A DNA stretch of 13,473 bases from Acetobacteraceae bacterium. GTDB taxonomy: Bacteria; Pseudomonadota; Alphaproteobacteria; Acetobacterales; Acetobacteraceae. Shown here piece after piece: positions 7,103 to 13,473 of the stretch. Position 1 is the first letter of the stretch. Each line of letters starts with the position of its first letter. Below the pieces are notes generated by a model. It did no database searches. It was not told the origin of the DNA and worked only from the letters and a program-made list of their open reading frames with translations. Location of the stretch: contig CANHTE010000004.1 of assembly GCA_947462945.1 (NCBI GenBank), positions 1 through 13,473 of the forward strand, given 5' to 3'. A program made the position numbers and the translations under genes.

Positions 7103-7160
7103 GGGTGGCCTCCGTTGCCTGCATCCGTGCCCCGAGGGATTCGGGTTTCACCGGCACTCA

Positions 7161-7176
7161 GCAGGATGTGTGCCAA
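7161..7176 (-). promoter_or_regulatory. Sigma54-type promoter driving flgE
   Basis: Read on the minus strand, TTGGCAC-ACATC-CTGC matches the sigma54 consensus TGGCAC-N5-TTGC at every position but one, and has the required GG-N10-GC spacing. The -24 GG is at 7174-7173 and the -12 GC at 7162-7161. Transcription would start near 7149, about 47 bases before the flgE ATG. Hook genes are typical FlbD/sigma54 targets in alphaproteobacteria. Confidence 0.75.
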
Positions 7177-7269
7177 GGCCTGGTGGGGTTGGGGCGGCAA
7201 ATCCTGCCGGGGAAGGGTCAGCCCTGCCGCTTGCCGGCCGCAGCTTGCCGGTTGAACCCCCAACTGGAG

Positions 7270-7285
7270 TGGCCCGCCGCTTGCT
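7270..7285 (+). promoter_or_regulatory. Sigma54-type promoter driving fliK-flgD
   Basis: TGGCCC-GCCGC-TTGCT differs from the sigma54 consensus TGGCAC-N5-TTGCW at one position and keeps GG-N10-GC spacing (GG 7271-7272, GC 7283-7284). Transcription would start near 7296, about 50-60 bases before the fliK start. It lies about 95 bases from, and opposite to, the flgE promoter. Confidence 0.7.
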
Positions 7286-7355
7286 CCATGGACCCAGCCG
7301 GCAGGGCAGAGAGGGGGGCATAGGGCCCATCCGACCGCGGCAGGAGATGCTGGGC

Positions 7356-9155
7356 ATGAATGGCGGTATTTCCCTCGCCTCAGCACCTGCGCCGGCGGCG
7401 ATCACCGCTTTGGGCGCCGGTGGCGGCAATCTGCCCGAAGCAGAGAACGAGGGTGGCTTTCAGGAGGCGCTGAACCGCAGCCTGGCGCCCCAAGCCCAAG
7501 CCCAAGCCCAACCCCAAGCCCAACCCCAAGCTCAGATGCAGGCGCCCGCCGCCGTCGCGGCCGGGCCGGCCGCCGCCACCCCGGCCGTCCCGCCTGCCAC
7601 GGTCACCGGCTTGCCGGGCATGGTCGCCGCCATTCCCCAGTTTACGGTCTCGGCGGAGATCGCCGGGGCGCTGCCCGTTCTGGACGCGGAATTGCCCGTC
7701 CCAACCGCCATCCCGATGATGGTTCCCCTTCAGCAAACCAGCCCGTCCCTGACGCTGCCACAGCCGCAGGGGGCAGGCGCAGTCATCTCGCCGCAGCCAG
7801 CTCTGGATCTGGCCGTCGGGTCACCCATTCCTGCCGATTCCGCCGAGCTGGCCAACGCCCCGGCCGCCGTGCCTGGCGCCGGGATGCCGCTGGTTTCATC
7901 ACTGACAATGGCGCCAGGCGCGGCGTCTTTGTTGCCCGGCTCCGCGCTGGCCGGCGCCCCGGCCGAAGCGGCGCCTGTGCCGCTCTTCGATCCCTCCGCC
8001 GTTGATCCCACTGCCGTCGATCCCTCCGCCCTGGGTCAGCTCGACATCGAGGCGATCCCGGCGACGGTCACGGGCGGCCCCGCCACGCTTCCCACGGAAG
8101 ATGACCCGGCCGAGACCAGCACCACCGACAACGAAGACACCGACCCCGCAGCCGAGGCGGCTGGGCTGCTCACCGCCTCCACCGTGAATCTTCTTCCGCC
8201 GGCCCTGCCTGCGCCACCGCCCGCCGCCGCCCCGCCCCAGGCGGCCCTGCAGCAGGGCACCGCCAAGGTCCAGGCCGTCACGGCGCAGATTCTACCGATG
8301 AGCACTGCCTCGGCAGAGGTTTCCGCGGATGAGATCGAAGGGGAGCTGCCCTCTGCCGCGGCCGGCGCGGCGATCCATCCTGCCGGGCCGAACCCCTCGA
8401 CGCCCGGCGCCCCCTTGAGGGCCGCGGCCACCACGGGCAAGGCCGCCGCCCATGAGGCCGCCCAGGATGCGAGCCTGCCTCATCTGGAGGATGTGTCAGG
8501 GCCCCTCAGCGCGTCCGAACACGCATCGGGCCCGCCTTCCGCCCCACATGACCCCTCCAGCCTGGACCCCTCCAGCCTGGATCGGGCGGGCATGGGCGGG
8601 GCCAGGCCGAGCGAATCCCGCCCGTCCGCCGCGCCGCCACCCTCTGTGGGGTTTGGCATCCCGGGCCAGGCCTGGGCCCTTGAACCCGCCGCCCTCACCC
8701 AGGCACGCCCGGCTGAGGCGATGGTCTCCACCCCCCCCGCGCCACCGATGCGGCAGGTGGCGCCCATCGCCATTGCCCTGGCCTTCACGCCCGGCGTGGC
8801 AAATGGCTTCCAGCTCAGCCTGGAGCCTGCCGAACTGGGCCGCGTGGACATCCGCGTGCAGCGCGAGGGCGACACCCACTCGGTGCGCGTGACGGCGGAA
8901 CGCCCGGAAACGCTGGCCCTGCTGCTGCGGGACCGGCAGGAACTGGACCGCAGCCTGGCCGATGCCGGGCTGCGCGTGGACCCGAAGGGCATTGATTTCT
9001 CACTTGGAACGCAATCCGGCCAATCGGATCAACGCCAGCAGGGAGAGGCCCCGGCCGGCGCGGCACGCGCCCCAACCGGGCTGACCGGCACCGGCACCGA
9101 GGCTCAACCCCCCCCCGCCCGCACGCAGCGCGGGCTTCTCGACCTCAATATCTGA
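7356..9155 (+). CDS. fliK: Flagellar hook-length control protein
   Basis: A 599-residue FliK. The C-terminal Flg_hook domain (about 472-560) is clear: FTPGVANGFQLSLEPAELGR, then VDIRVQREGDTHSVRVTAER, a leucine-rich helix LALLLRDRQELDRSLADAGL and the closing GIDFSLG. The first 470 residues are alanine/proline-rich and low in complexity, with Q-A/P dipeptide repeats (46-62) and D-P-S/T-A/S-V/L pentapeptide repeats. This suits the stretched N-terminal ruler that measures hook length; the C-terminal domain then switches export specificity through FlhB. Start choice: the ATG at 7356 lies 9 bases after AGGAG (7342-7346), while an in-frame ATG at 7347 touches that site directly. The open frame continues upstream to 6765, but that part overlaps flgE antisense and is not taken as coding. 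flgD follows after 16 bases. Confidence 0.93.
   Translation: MNGGISLASAPAPAAITALGAGGGNLPEAENEGGFQEALNRSLAPQAQAQAQPQAQPQAQMQAPAAVAAGPAAATPAVPPATVTGLPGMVAAIPQFTVSAEIAGALPVLDAELPVPTAIPMMVPLQQTSPSLTLPQPQGAGAVISPQPALDLAVGSPIPADSAELANAPAAVPGAGMPLVSSLTMAPGAASLLPGSALAGAPAEAAPVPLFDPSAVDPTAVDPSALGQLDIEAIPATVTGGPATLPTEDDPAETSTTDNEDTDPAAEAAGLLTASTVNLLPPALPAPPPAAAPPQAALQQGTAKVQAVTAQILPMSTASAEVSADEIEGELPSAAAGAAIHPAGPNPSTPGAPLRAAATTGKAAAHEAAQDASLPHLEDVSGPLSASEHASGPPSAPHDPSSLDPSSLDRAGMGGARPSESRPSAAPPPSVGFGIPGQAWALEPAALTQARPAEAMVSTPPAPPMRQVAPIAIALAFTPGVANGFQLSLEPAELGRVDIRVQREGDTHSVRVTAERPETLALLLRDRQELDRSLADAGLRVDPKGIDFSLGTQSGQSDQRQQGEAPAGAARAPTGLTGTGTEAQPPPARTQRGLLDLNI
7491..7532 (+). repeat. Hexanucleotide repeat in fliK (CAAGCC/CAACCC)
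   Basis: Seven in-frame 6-base units of CAAGCC, CAACCC or CAAGCT encode alternating Gln-Ala/Gln-Pro. Unit loss or gain keeps the reading frame and changes linker length in steps of two residues. Confidence 0.9.
7989..8033 (+). repeat. 15-bp repeat in fliK, three units
   Basis: Three in-frame 15-base units encode DPSAV, DPTAV and DPSAL, beginning at residue 212. The same peptide pattern recurs at 8550-8579. Confidence 0.8.
8550..8579 (+). repeat. Perfect 15-bp tandem duplication in fliK
   Basis: GACCCCTCCAGCCTG occurs twice without a mismatch and encodes DPSSL-DPSSL from residue 399, matching the pattern of the units at 7989-8033. The identity of the two copies suggests recent duplication. 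Confidence 0.9.
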
Positions 9156-9171
9156 CGCAGCGGAGACAGCC

Positions 9172-9882
9172 ATGAGCGGCAGCATCAATCCAGCCCTGAC
9201 CAGCGGCACGGGCAACACGACCCAACCTCGGGCGGGAGCAACCTCGGGAACCGCCACGGGTGCCGCGGCCGCCGGCAGCACCACCGGCATCGGGGCCGAC
9301 TTCAATACCTTCCTGACCCTGCTCACCACGCAATTGCAGAATCAGGACCCGACGAATGCGATGGACGCGAACCAGATGACGCAACAATTGGTTCAATTCG
9401 CCTCGGTCGAGCAGCAGATCAAGGTGAACACGAACCTGGAACGGCTGTTGAGCGTGGAGCAGGGCAACCAGCTGGTTTCCGCCGCACCGCTGATGGGCCG
9501 CGTCGTGGAGGTGGAAAGCGACCGCCTCGCCGTGCAGGGCGGCCAGGCGCAGCTGCGCTTGCCGGCGGCCGGCGCGGCGAGGCGCGCCGAGATCAGCATC
9601 CAGGACTCCAACGGCCGGGTGCTGCGCCAGGCCGAAGTCGCCCTGGGCAGCACCGCCACGAATTGGAGCTGGGATGGGCGCGACGCCAATGGCGCCCAAC
9701 TGGCCGACGGCGCCTATCGCTTCACCGTCAGCGGCATTCGCGCCGATAACTCGACCACACCGATTCAGGCGGGCGTTCTGGCCCGAGCCACCTCGGTGGA
9801 CCGGGCCGATGGCGAGGTTCGGCTCGGCCTGGGCGCGCTGACCGTCAAGTTCGACAAGCTGCGTGGTTTGGCAGCGCAATAA
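9172..9882 (+). CDS. flgD: Flagellar hook capping protein
   Basis: A 236-residue hook-cap (scaffold) protein that sits at the tip of the growing hook and guides FlgE polymerisation. The N-terminal export and capping region (44-92) reads FNTFLTLLTTQLQNQDPTNA then MDANQMTQQLVQFASVEQQI, the FlgD signature. Residues 106-127 begin the Tudor-like part (LMGRVVEVESDRL). The Ig-like domain shows WSWDGRDANGAQLADGAYRF (165-184), the standard W-x-G-x-D-x-x-G-x-x-x-x-G-x-Y motif. The first 40 residues are a Gly/Ser/Thr/Ala-rich leader. GGAG lies six bases before the ATG, and the gene starts 16 bases after fliK, so the two are co-transcribed. With flgE just across the divergent promoter, hook subunit, cap and ruler are encoded together. 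Confidence 0.96.
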   Translation: MSGSINPALTSGTGNTTQPRAGATSGTATGAAAAGSTTGIGADFNTFLTLLTTQLQNQDPTNAMDANQMTQQLVQFASVEQQIKVNTNLERLLSVEQGNQLVSAAPLMGRVVEVESDRLAVQGGQAQLRLPAAGAARRAEISIQDSNGRVLRQAEVALGSTATNWSWDGRDANGAQLADGAYRFTVSGIRADNSTTPIQAGVLARATSVDRADGEVRLGLGALTVKFDKLRGLAAQ

Positions 9883-9986
9883 TCCGACAATCGCGTTAAG
9901 GCTTTCGCAAGACCGGATGCGGCAAAACCTGCCTAGGGCGCAGGACGCGCCTTCGGGAGAGGCAGGATGTTTCGTGGCGAGCCGCT
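9883..9986 (+). promoter_or_regulatory. flgD-fliF spacer with a GC hairpin
   Basis: This 104-base spacer holds a GGCGC-AGGAC-GCGCC hairpin (9937-9951; the flanks A/T and G-U extend it slightly) just ahead of a good Shine-Dalgarno, GGAGA (9956-9960). GTTAAG at 9894-9899 resembles a CtrA half-site, but no second half at the required spacing is present. No sigma54 box was found. The spacer could hold an early-class promoter for the fliF group, unidentified here. Confidence 0.35.
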
Positions 9987-10014
9987 GTGCGGGATGGTAC
10001 CGTGCAGAATCTGA
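9967..10014 (+). other. 15-codon open frame overlapping the fliF start
   Basis: An ATG at 9967 has the best ribosome site in the region (GGAGA, 6-base spacing). It opens a frame encoding [15 protein letters not shown] that stops at TGA 10012-10014. The frame differs from fliF and overlaps both candidate fliF GTG starts. It may be a leader peptide coupled to fliF by reinitiation, or the true fliF start displaced by a one-base error. Confidence 0.3.
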
Positions 10015-11678
10015 TCGGCCAATTGCGCAGTCTGGGCAGGGTTCAGTTGCTGGCGCTGGCCGGGCTGGGCATTGGCCTCCTGGGGGTGATCGGCTTCCTG
10101 GCGCTGCGCGCGGGCACGCCGCCCATGAGCCTTCTCTATGGTGACCTTGAAACGCGCGATGCCGGCGCCGTCGTTGCAGCGCTGGAACGCAGCCGCACGC
10201 CCTATCGCCTCGCTGCCGGTGGCACTCAGGTTCTGGTCCCGGCCGAGGACGTGCCCAGGCTGCGCCTTGCTTTGGCACGGGAAGGCCTGCCGGCGGGCGG
10301 CTCCATCGGCAATGAGCTGTTCGATCGCAATGAGAGCCTGACCACCACGCCGTTCCAACAGGAAATGAACCGGCTGCGCGCGATGGAGGGCGAATTGGCC
10401 CGCAGCATTCGCGGGCTGAACGGCGTTCGTGCGGCGCGTGTCCATCTCGTCCTGCCGCGCCGCGAGGCCTTCTCACGCGAGCGGACCGAGGCGCAGGCGA
10501 GCGTGCTGCTGACCATGCAGGGTGCGCAGCGCCTCGACCGTGAGGGCGTGCAGGCCGTGCTGCACCTTGTCGTTGCGGCCGTCCCCGGTCTGCGCGCGCA
10601 AAGCGTTTCCATCGTGGATAGCCGCGGCGAATTGCTGGCGCGCGGTGGCCAGGCGCTCAACGGCCCGGCCGGTGCGCAAACCCAGGATGAACTGCGCCGA
10701 GGGCAGGAAGCCCGCCTGTCCCGTGCCGTCGAGGAAATGCTCGAACGAGTGCTCGGCTTCGGCCGTGTCCGCGCCGAGGTGGCGATGGACATGGATTTCG
10801 ACCGCGTCGAAACCCGCGAGGAGCGCTTCGATCCTGAGAACCAGGTGCCGCGCAGCACGCAATCCAGCAATGAATCCAGCCGCAGCCAGGATAATTCACC
10901 CGTCGGCGTGGCCACGAACCTGCCCGGTGCGGAGGCCGCATCCCCGAATGGTGGCAATCAGGAAAGCCGCCAGGAGGAGACCACCAACTTCGAGATTGGC
11001 CGCACCGTTCGCAATGTGCTGCGCGAACACCCCACCACGCGCCGCCTGACCGTGGCCGTGCTGGTGGATGGCGTGACCGAAACCCGCCCCGATGGCCCCG
11101 CCACCAAGCGTGAGCGCACGCCGGAGGAATTGGCGCGGATCACCGCGCTGGTCCGCAACGCCGTGGGCTTCAATGAGCAACGCGGGGACCGTGTCGAAGT
11201 CGTCTCGATGCGCTTCGCCGACCCCGAGGAATTGCCGCGCGATACCGGCATGCTGGGCCTGGATGTCCCGCAGGCGGTGCTGGCGCGGCTGCTGGAAACG
11301 GCGGTGATCGGCCTTCTGATCCTGCTGGCACTGCTGCTGGTGGCGCGGCCCGTGGCGCGCAAGCTCACGCTCTCGCTGTTCCCCACGCCGGCCCTGGCCG
11401 GGGCGGGTGGCGTGGATGGCGAGGCACTGGCCGGCGGCATGGGCGTGCCCGGGTTGGCCGGGCGCCCGGGCGACCCGAGCCTCCCCCCCGGCGAGAACCC
11501 GGCAGGGCTGCTCACCGGCGAGGCCGGAGCCGAAGATGAGCGCATGATCCATCTGGCGCATGTCCAGGGCCAGATGCGCGCCTCCTCCATCACGCGCGTC
11601 ATCAGGCTGGTGGATGAATCGCCCGATCAGGCACTGCTCACCCTGCGCCGCTGGCTGACTCCGGAGAACGAAGAATGA
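9987..11678 (+). CDS. fliF: Flagellar MS-ring protein
   Basis: A 563-residue inner-membrane MS-ring subunit, the base on which switch and export gate assemble. The first membrane helix is about residues 19-41 ([20 protein letters not shown]). The YscJ/FliF ring domain follows (45-215), with [30 protein letters not shown] and [20 protein letters not shown]. The second ring domain runs to about 410 and includes a low-complexity Ser/Asn/Gln stretch (285-335). A second membrane helix is at 435-454. The C-terminal FliG-binding tail contains [20 protein letters not shown] then LRRWL (533-556). The start is uncertain: GTG at 9987 has GGCGAG five bases upstream, GTG at 10002 (giving a VQNLIGQ start) is also plausible, and a strong ribosome site points instead to an out-of-frame ATG at 9967. 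fliG overlaps its stop. Confidence 0.95.
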   Translation: MRDGTVQNLIGQLRSLGRVQLLALAGLGIGLLGVIGFLALRAGTPPMSLLYGDLETRDAGAVVAALERSRTPYRLAAGGTQVLVPAEDVPRLRLALAREGLPAGGSIGNELFDRNESLTTTPFQQEMNRLRAMEGELARSIRGLNGVRAARVHLVLPRREAFSRERTEAQASVLLTMQGAQRLDREGVQAVLHLVVAAVPGLRAQSVSIVDSRGELLARGGQALNGPAGAQTQDELRRGQEARLSRAVEEMLERVLGFGRVRAEVAMDMDFDRVETREERFDPENQVPRSTQSSNESSRSQDNSPVGVATNLPGAEAASPNGGNQESRQEETTNFEIGRTVRNVLREHPTTRRLTVAVLVDGVTETRPDGPATKRERTPEELARITALVRNAVGFNEQRGDRVEVVSMRFADPEELPRDTGMLGLDVPQAVLARLLETAVIGLLILLALLLVARPVARKLTLSLFPTPALAGAGGVDGEALAGGMGVPGLAGRPGDPSLPPGENPAGLLTGEAGAEDERMIHLAHVQGQMRASSITRVIRLVDESPDQALLTLRRWLTPENEE

Positions 11679-12679
11679 GCGGCACTGCAACCATGCGCGG
11701 GACGCAGAAGGCCGCGATCCTGATGCTGGCCCTCGGCGAGGAATATGCCTCCCGTTTCTTCGCGCGCATGCATGAGGATGAGCTGCGTGACCTGTCCCAT
11801 GCCATGTCCCAGCTTGGCACGGTGCCGGCCCAGACCGTCGAAGCCATCTGCAATGAGTTCGCGGCGGAGATGGGCACGGCCGGCAACCTGATCGGCTCCT
11901 ATGAGAGCACGGAGCGGATGCTGCTCAAGACGCTGCCGCCCGACCGCGTCAGCCAGATCATGGAGGAGATTCGCGGCCCGGCGGGCCGGACCATGTGGGA
12001 CAAGCTCGGCAATGTGAATGAGACGGTGCTGGCGAGCTACCTGAAGAATGAATACCCGCAGACCGTGGCCGTCGTTCTGACGAAGGTGAAGCCGGATCAC
12101 GCCGCGCGTGTCCTCTCCATCCTGCCGGACGGCTTCGCCATGGAAGTCGTGATGCGCATGCTGCGGATGGAGAATGTCCAGAAGGAAGCGCTGGATGGTG
12201 TGGAGCGCACCCTCAAGATGGAATTCATGTCCAACCTCGCGCGCTCCACGCGCCGCGACGCGCATGAAATGATGGCCGAGATCTTCAACGGCCTGGACCG
12301 CCAGGCCGAGGGCCGCATCATGGCCGCCCTGGAGGAACGCAGCCAGGAGGCGGCGGACCGTATCCGCGCGCTGATGTTCACCTTCGACGATTTGAAGCGG
12401 CTGGATACGCAGGGCCTGCAACTGCTGCTCCGCTCGGTCGAGAAGGAGCGCCTGACCATGGCGCTGAAGGGCGCCGCCGAGGAAATGCGCGATCTGTTCT
12501 TCCGCAACATGACCGAACGCGCGGCAAAACTGCTGCGCGACGACATTGCAGCCTTGGGCCCGGTCCGGCTGAAGGATGTGGACGAGGCGCAGGCGGCCGT
12601 CGTCGCCGCCGCCAAGGACCTCGCCGCCCAGGGGCAGATCCAGCTCCTCGAAGGCAAGGATGATCAGCTTGTTGAATAA
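11675..12679 (+). CDS. fliG: Flagellar motor switch protein FliG
   Basis: A 334-residue switch-ring protein joining FliF, FliM and the stator. The N-terminal FliF-binding domain covers about 1-105 ([20 protein letters not shown]). The middle domain has [20 protein letters not shown] (125-144), the family EHPQ segment with Tyr in place of His. The C-terminal domain carries [20 protein letters not shown] (233-252), [17 protein letters not shown] (263-279) and [20 protein letters not shown] (282-301), including the charged torque helix facing the stator. Length is normal (about 330). The ATG overlaps the fliF TGA (ATGA), so translation is coupled, consistent with 1:1 assembly of FliF and FliG. 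fliN follows after 24 bases with no fliH between. Confidence 0.97.
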   Translation: MSGTATMRGTQKAAILMLALGEEYASRFFARMHEDELRDLSHAMSQLGTVPAQTVEAICNEFAAEMGTAGNLIGSYESTERMLLKTLPPDRVSQIMEEIRGPAGRTMWDKLGNVNETVLASYLKNEYPQTVAVVLTKVKPDHAARVLSILPDGFAMEVVMRMLRMENVQKEALDGVERTLKMEFMSNLARSTRRDAHEMMAEIFNGLDRQAEGRIMAALEERSQEAADRIRALMFTFDDLKRLDTQGLQLLLRSVEKERLTMALKGAAEEMRDLFFRNMTERAAKLLRDDIAALGPVRLKDVDEAQAAVVAAAKDLAAQGQIQLLEGKDDQLVE

Positions 12680-12703
12680 CCATGACACTCGGCAGGAGGC
12701 CGC

Positions 12704-13027
12704 ATGAGCGACGCGACGGATGACTTTGAACCCGCTACGCCAGGCTTGCCGGCAGGCGAGCGCCCGGCTGCCCCCCCGCGTGATCTGGAGGCGGTCTATG
12801 ACATTCCCGTCCAGGTCAGCGCCGTGCTGGGGCGAGCGACCATGCAGGTGAGCCAGCTGCTCAAGCTCGGCCGTGGCGCCGTGGTGGAGCTGGACCGCAA
12901 GCTGGGCGAGGCGGTGGACATCTATGTCAACAACCGCCTGGTGGCGCGCGGCGAGGTGGTGATGGTGGAGGATAACCGCCTGGGCATCACCATGACGGAA
13001 ATCGTCAAGGCGGATCGCGCCGTATGA
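12704..13027 (+). CDS. fliN: Flagellar motor switch protein FliN
   Basis: A 107-residue C-ring protein. Residues 1-28 are an acidic, proline-rich tail; residues 30-102 form a single SpoA (surface presentation of antigens) domain with YDIPVQVSAVLGRATMQVSQ, LLKLGRGAVVELDRK, AVDIYVNNRLVARGEVVMVE and DNRLGITMTEIV. FliN tetramers form the base of the switch ring and also hold FliH near the export gate. A strong AGGAGG precedes the ATG. The stop overlaps the next gene by ATGA. The length excludes FliM, and the absence of a CheC-like region excludes FliY. Confidence 0.96.
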   Translation: MSDATDDFEPATPGLPAGERPAAPPRDLEAVYDIPVQVSAVLGRATMQVSQLLKLGRGAVVELDRKLGEAVDIYVNNRLVARGEVVMVEDNRLGITMTEIVKADRAV

Positions 13028-13473
13028 CACGGCTGTTGATCATCGGGTCGCTCTCGGGCGAATTGGGCCATGCCGCCCGCATCGCGGTGACGCGCGGTGC
13101 CGAGTTGACCCAGGTGGAGGGCGTGACGGCCGGTCTGGAGCGCCTGCGCGGTGCCGGGGCTGATCTCATTCTGGCCGATGCCGCGCATGATCTGCCCTGG
13201 CTGCTGGAGCGCCTGGCCGAGGAACGGATCGCCACGCCCCTGATCGCCTGCGGCCGCAATGCGGATGCCGATGCGGTGCTGCGCGCCATTCGTGCCGGCG
13301 CGCGCGAGTTCCTGCCCCTGCCGCCCGAGGCGGAGCTGATTGCCGCCATGCTGGAGGCGGTGACGGCCGCGCATGATGCGCCCGTCTGCCAGGATCCCCG
13401 AATGATCGCGCTGCTCGGCCGCGCGCAGCAACTGGCCCGTGCCGAGGCCTCGGTGCTGATCACCGGTGAGAGC
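13024..13473 (+). CDS. flbD: FlbD-type sigma54-dependent flagellar regulator (5' part)
   Basis: The first 150 codons of a gene that runs off the window. The N-terminal 115 residues have a receiver-like layout (MTRLLIIGSLSGELGHAARI, DLILADAAHD, TPLIACGRNADADAVLRAI, RAGAREFLPLPPEAELIAAM). The start of a sigma54 AAA+ domain follows, with DPRMIALLGRAQQLARAEAS then VLITGES, where GES opens the Walker A GESGTGK. The pattern matches FlbD. The receiver looks degenerate: strand 1 lacks the acidic pair (IIGSLSG), and the conserved Lys of the KP motif is Leu (FLPLP); Asp52 may occupy the phosphorylation-site position. This fits control without a kinase, as by FliX in Caulobacter. The ATG overlaps the fliN stop. 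It is the likely activator of the sigma54 promoters at 7161-7176 and 7270-7285. Confidence 0.9.
   Translation, partial: MTRLLIIGSLSGELGHAARIAVTRGAELTQVEGVTAGLERLRGAGADLILADAAHDLPWLLERLAEERIATPLIACGRNADADAVLRAIRAGAREFLPLPPEAELIAAMLEAVTAAHDAPVCQDPRMIALLGRAQQLARAEASVLITGES

Larger units (their letters stand above)
7152..7342. promoter_or_regulatory. Cluster of CGGCA/TGCCG words in the flgE-fliK divergent region
   Basis: CGGCA or its complement TGCCG occurs at 7152, 7195, 7205, 7225, 7232, 7246, 7299 and 7338. It includes an inverted pair, CGGCA-AATCC-TGCCG (7195-7209), and two direct copies of GCTTGCCGG (7229-7237 and 7243-7251) set 14 bases apart. My rough estimate for DNA of this composition is about one occurrence in a span this size. 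The cluster surrounds and lies between two sigma54-type promoters and may be activator (FlbD) sites. No FlbD consensus was matched. Confidence 0.4.

Noticed and set aside
7225..7251. TTGCCGGCCGCAGCTTGCC as a further plus-strand sigma54 box
   Set aside because: The GG to GC spacing is nine, one base short of the required ten.
6765..7346. Upstream extension of the fliK frame into flgE
   Set aside because: It would overlap flgE antisense and both sigma54 promoters; the ribosome site at 7342-7346 supports the later start.
9936..9951. GG-N10-GC match upstream of fliF as a sigma54 box
   Set aside because: Only the GG and GC dinucleotides fit; flanking bases do not match TGGCAC or TTGC, and the match is explained by a GC-rich hairpin.
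9145..10476. A 443-codon minus-strand frame opposite flgD and the start of fliF
   Set aside because: Antisense to recognised genes, low-complexity Arg/Gly/Pro text and no domain.
12111..12130. EYPQT in place of EHPQT in FliG as a functional oddity
   Set aside because: A His-to-Tyr change here is, to my knowledge, usual in alphaproteobacterial FliG, and the rest of the protein is normal.
11627..13030. A 467-codon open frame on the minus strand opposite fliG and fliN
   Set aside because: Composition (many His, Arg, Gln) is typical of the antisense strand of GC-rich genes; it overlaps fliG and fliN entirely.

Overview
The window is a GC-rich alphaproteobacterial chromosome segment dominated by a flagellar gene cluster. 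FlbT, an FlbD-type sigma54 activator and a DUF1217 protein beside flagellar structural genes point to Alphaproteobacteria. The GC bias and the style of the intergenic palindromes suggest the Acetobacteraceae (Roseomonas-like); that family assignment is inference from gene content, not from a marker gene.

Layout. Positions 1-119 hold a set of nested palindromes that looks like a dispersed intergenic element. A solute receptor of the Bug/TctC family (204-1160, +) follows and is unrelated to motility. A small FlaG-like gene (1388-1633, +) then faces the end of a leftward flagellar operon across a hairpin at 1676-1712. The leftward block, read from 7102 down to 1738, is flgE (hook), flgK and flgL (hook-filament junction), flbT (post-transcriptional regulator of flagellin) and a DUF1217 gene whose start overlaps the flbT stop. 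The rightward block starts at 7356 with fliK (hook-length control) and flgD (hook cap). After a 104-base gap come fliF (MS ring), fliG and fliN (switch) and the first 150 codons of flbD. fliF/fliG and fliN/flbD are each joined by ATGA stop-start overlaps.

Regulation. The 253-base divergent region between flgE and fliK carries two back-to-back sigma54-type promoter motifs, one per direction, each with exact GG-N10-GC spacing. Repeated CGGCA/TGCCG words lie around and between them and could be activator sites. Because flbD is in the same cluster, the simplest model is that FlbD with sigma54 switches on hook (flgE), hook-length (fliK) and hook-cap (flgD) genes together. The fliF-fliG-fliN-flbD group would then be the earlier class that makes the activator. 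The flbT leader can fold so that its ribosome binding site is paired, and a terminator-like hairpin separates flgL from flbT, so flbT dosage may be set separately from the hook-junction genes.

No mobile element, CRISPR array, tRNA or rRNA was seen, and no gene-free stretch exceeds 300 bases. The system itself is a known one. The less usual parts are the leader signals, the uncertain fliF start, and the absence of fliH (between fliG and fliN) and flaF (beside flbT).
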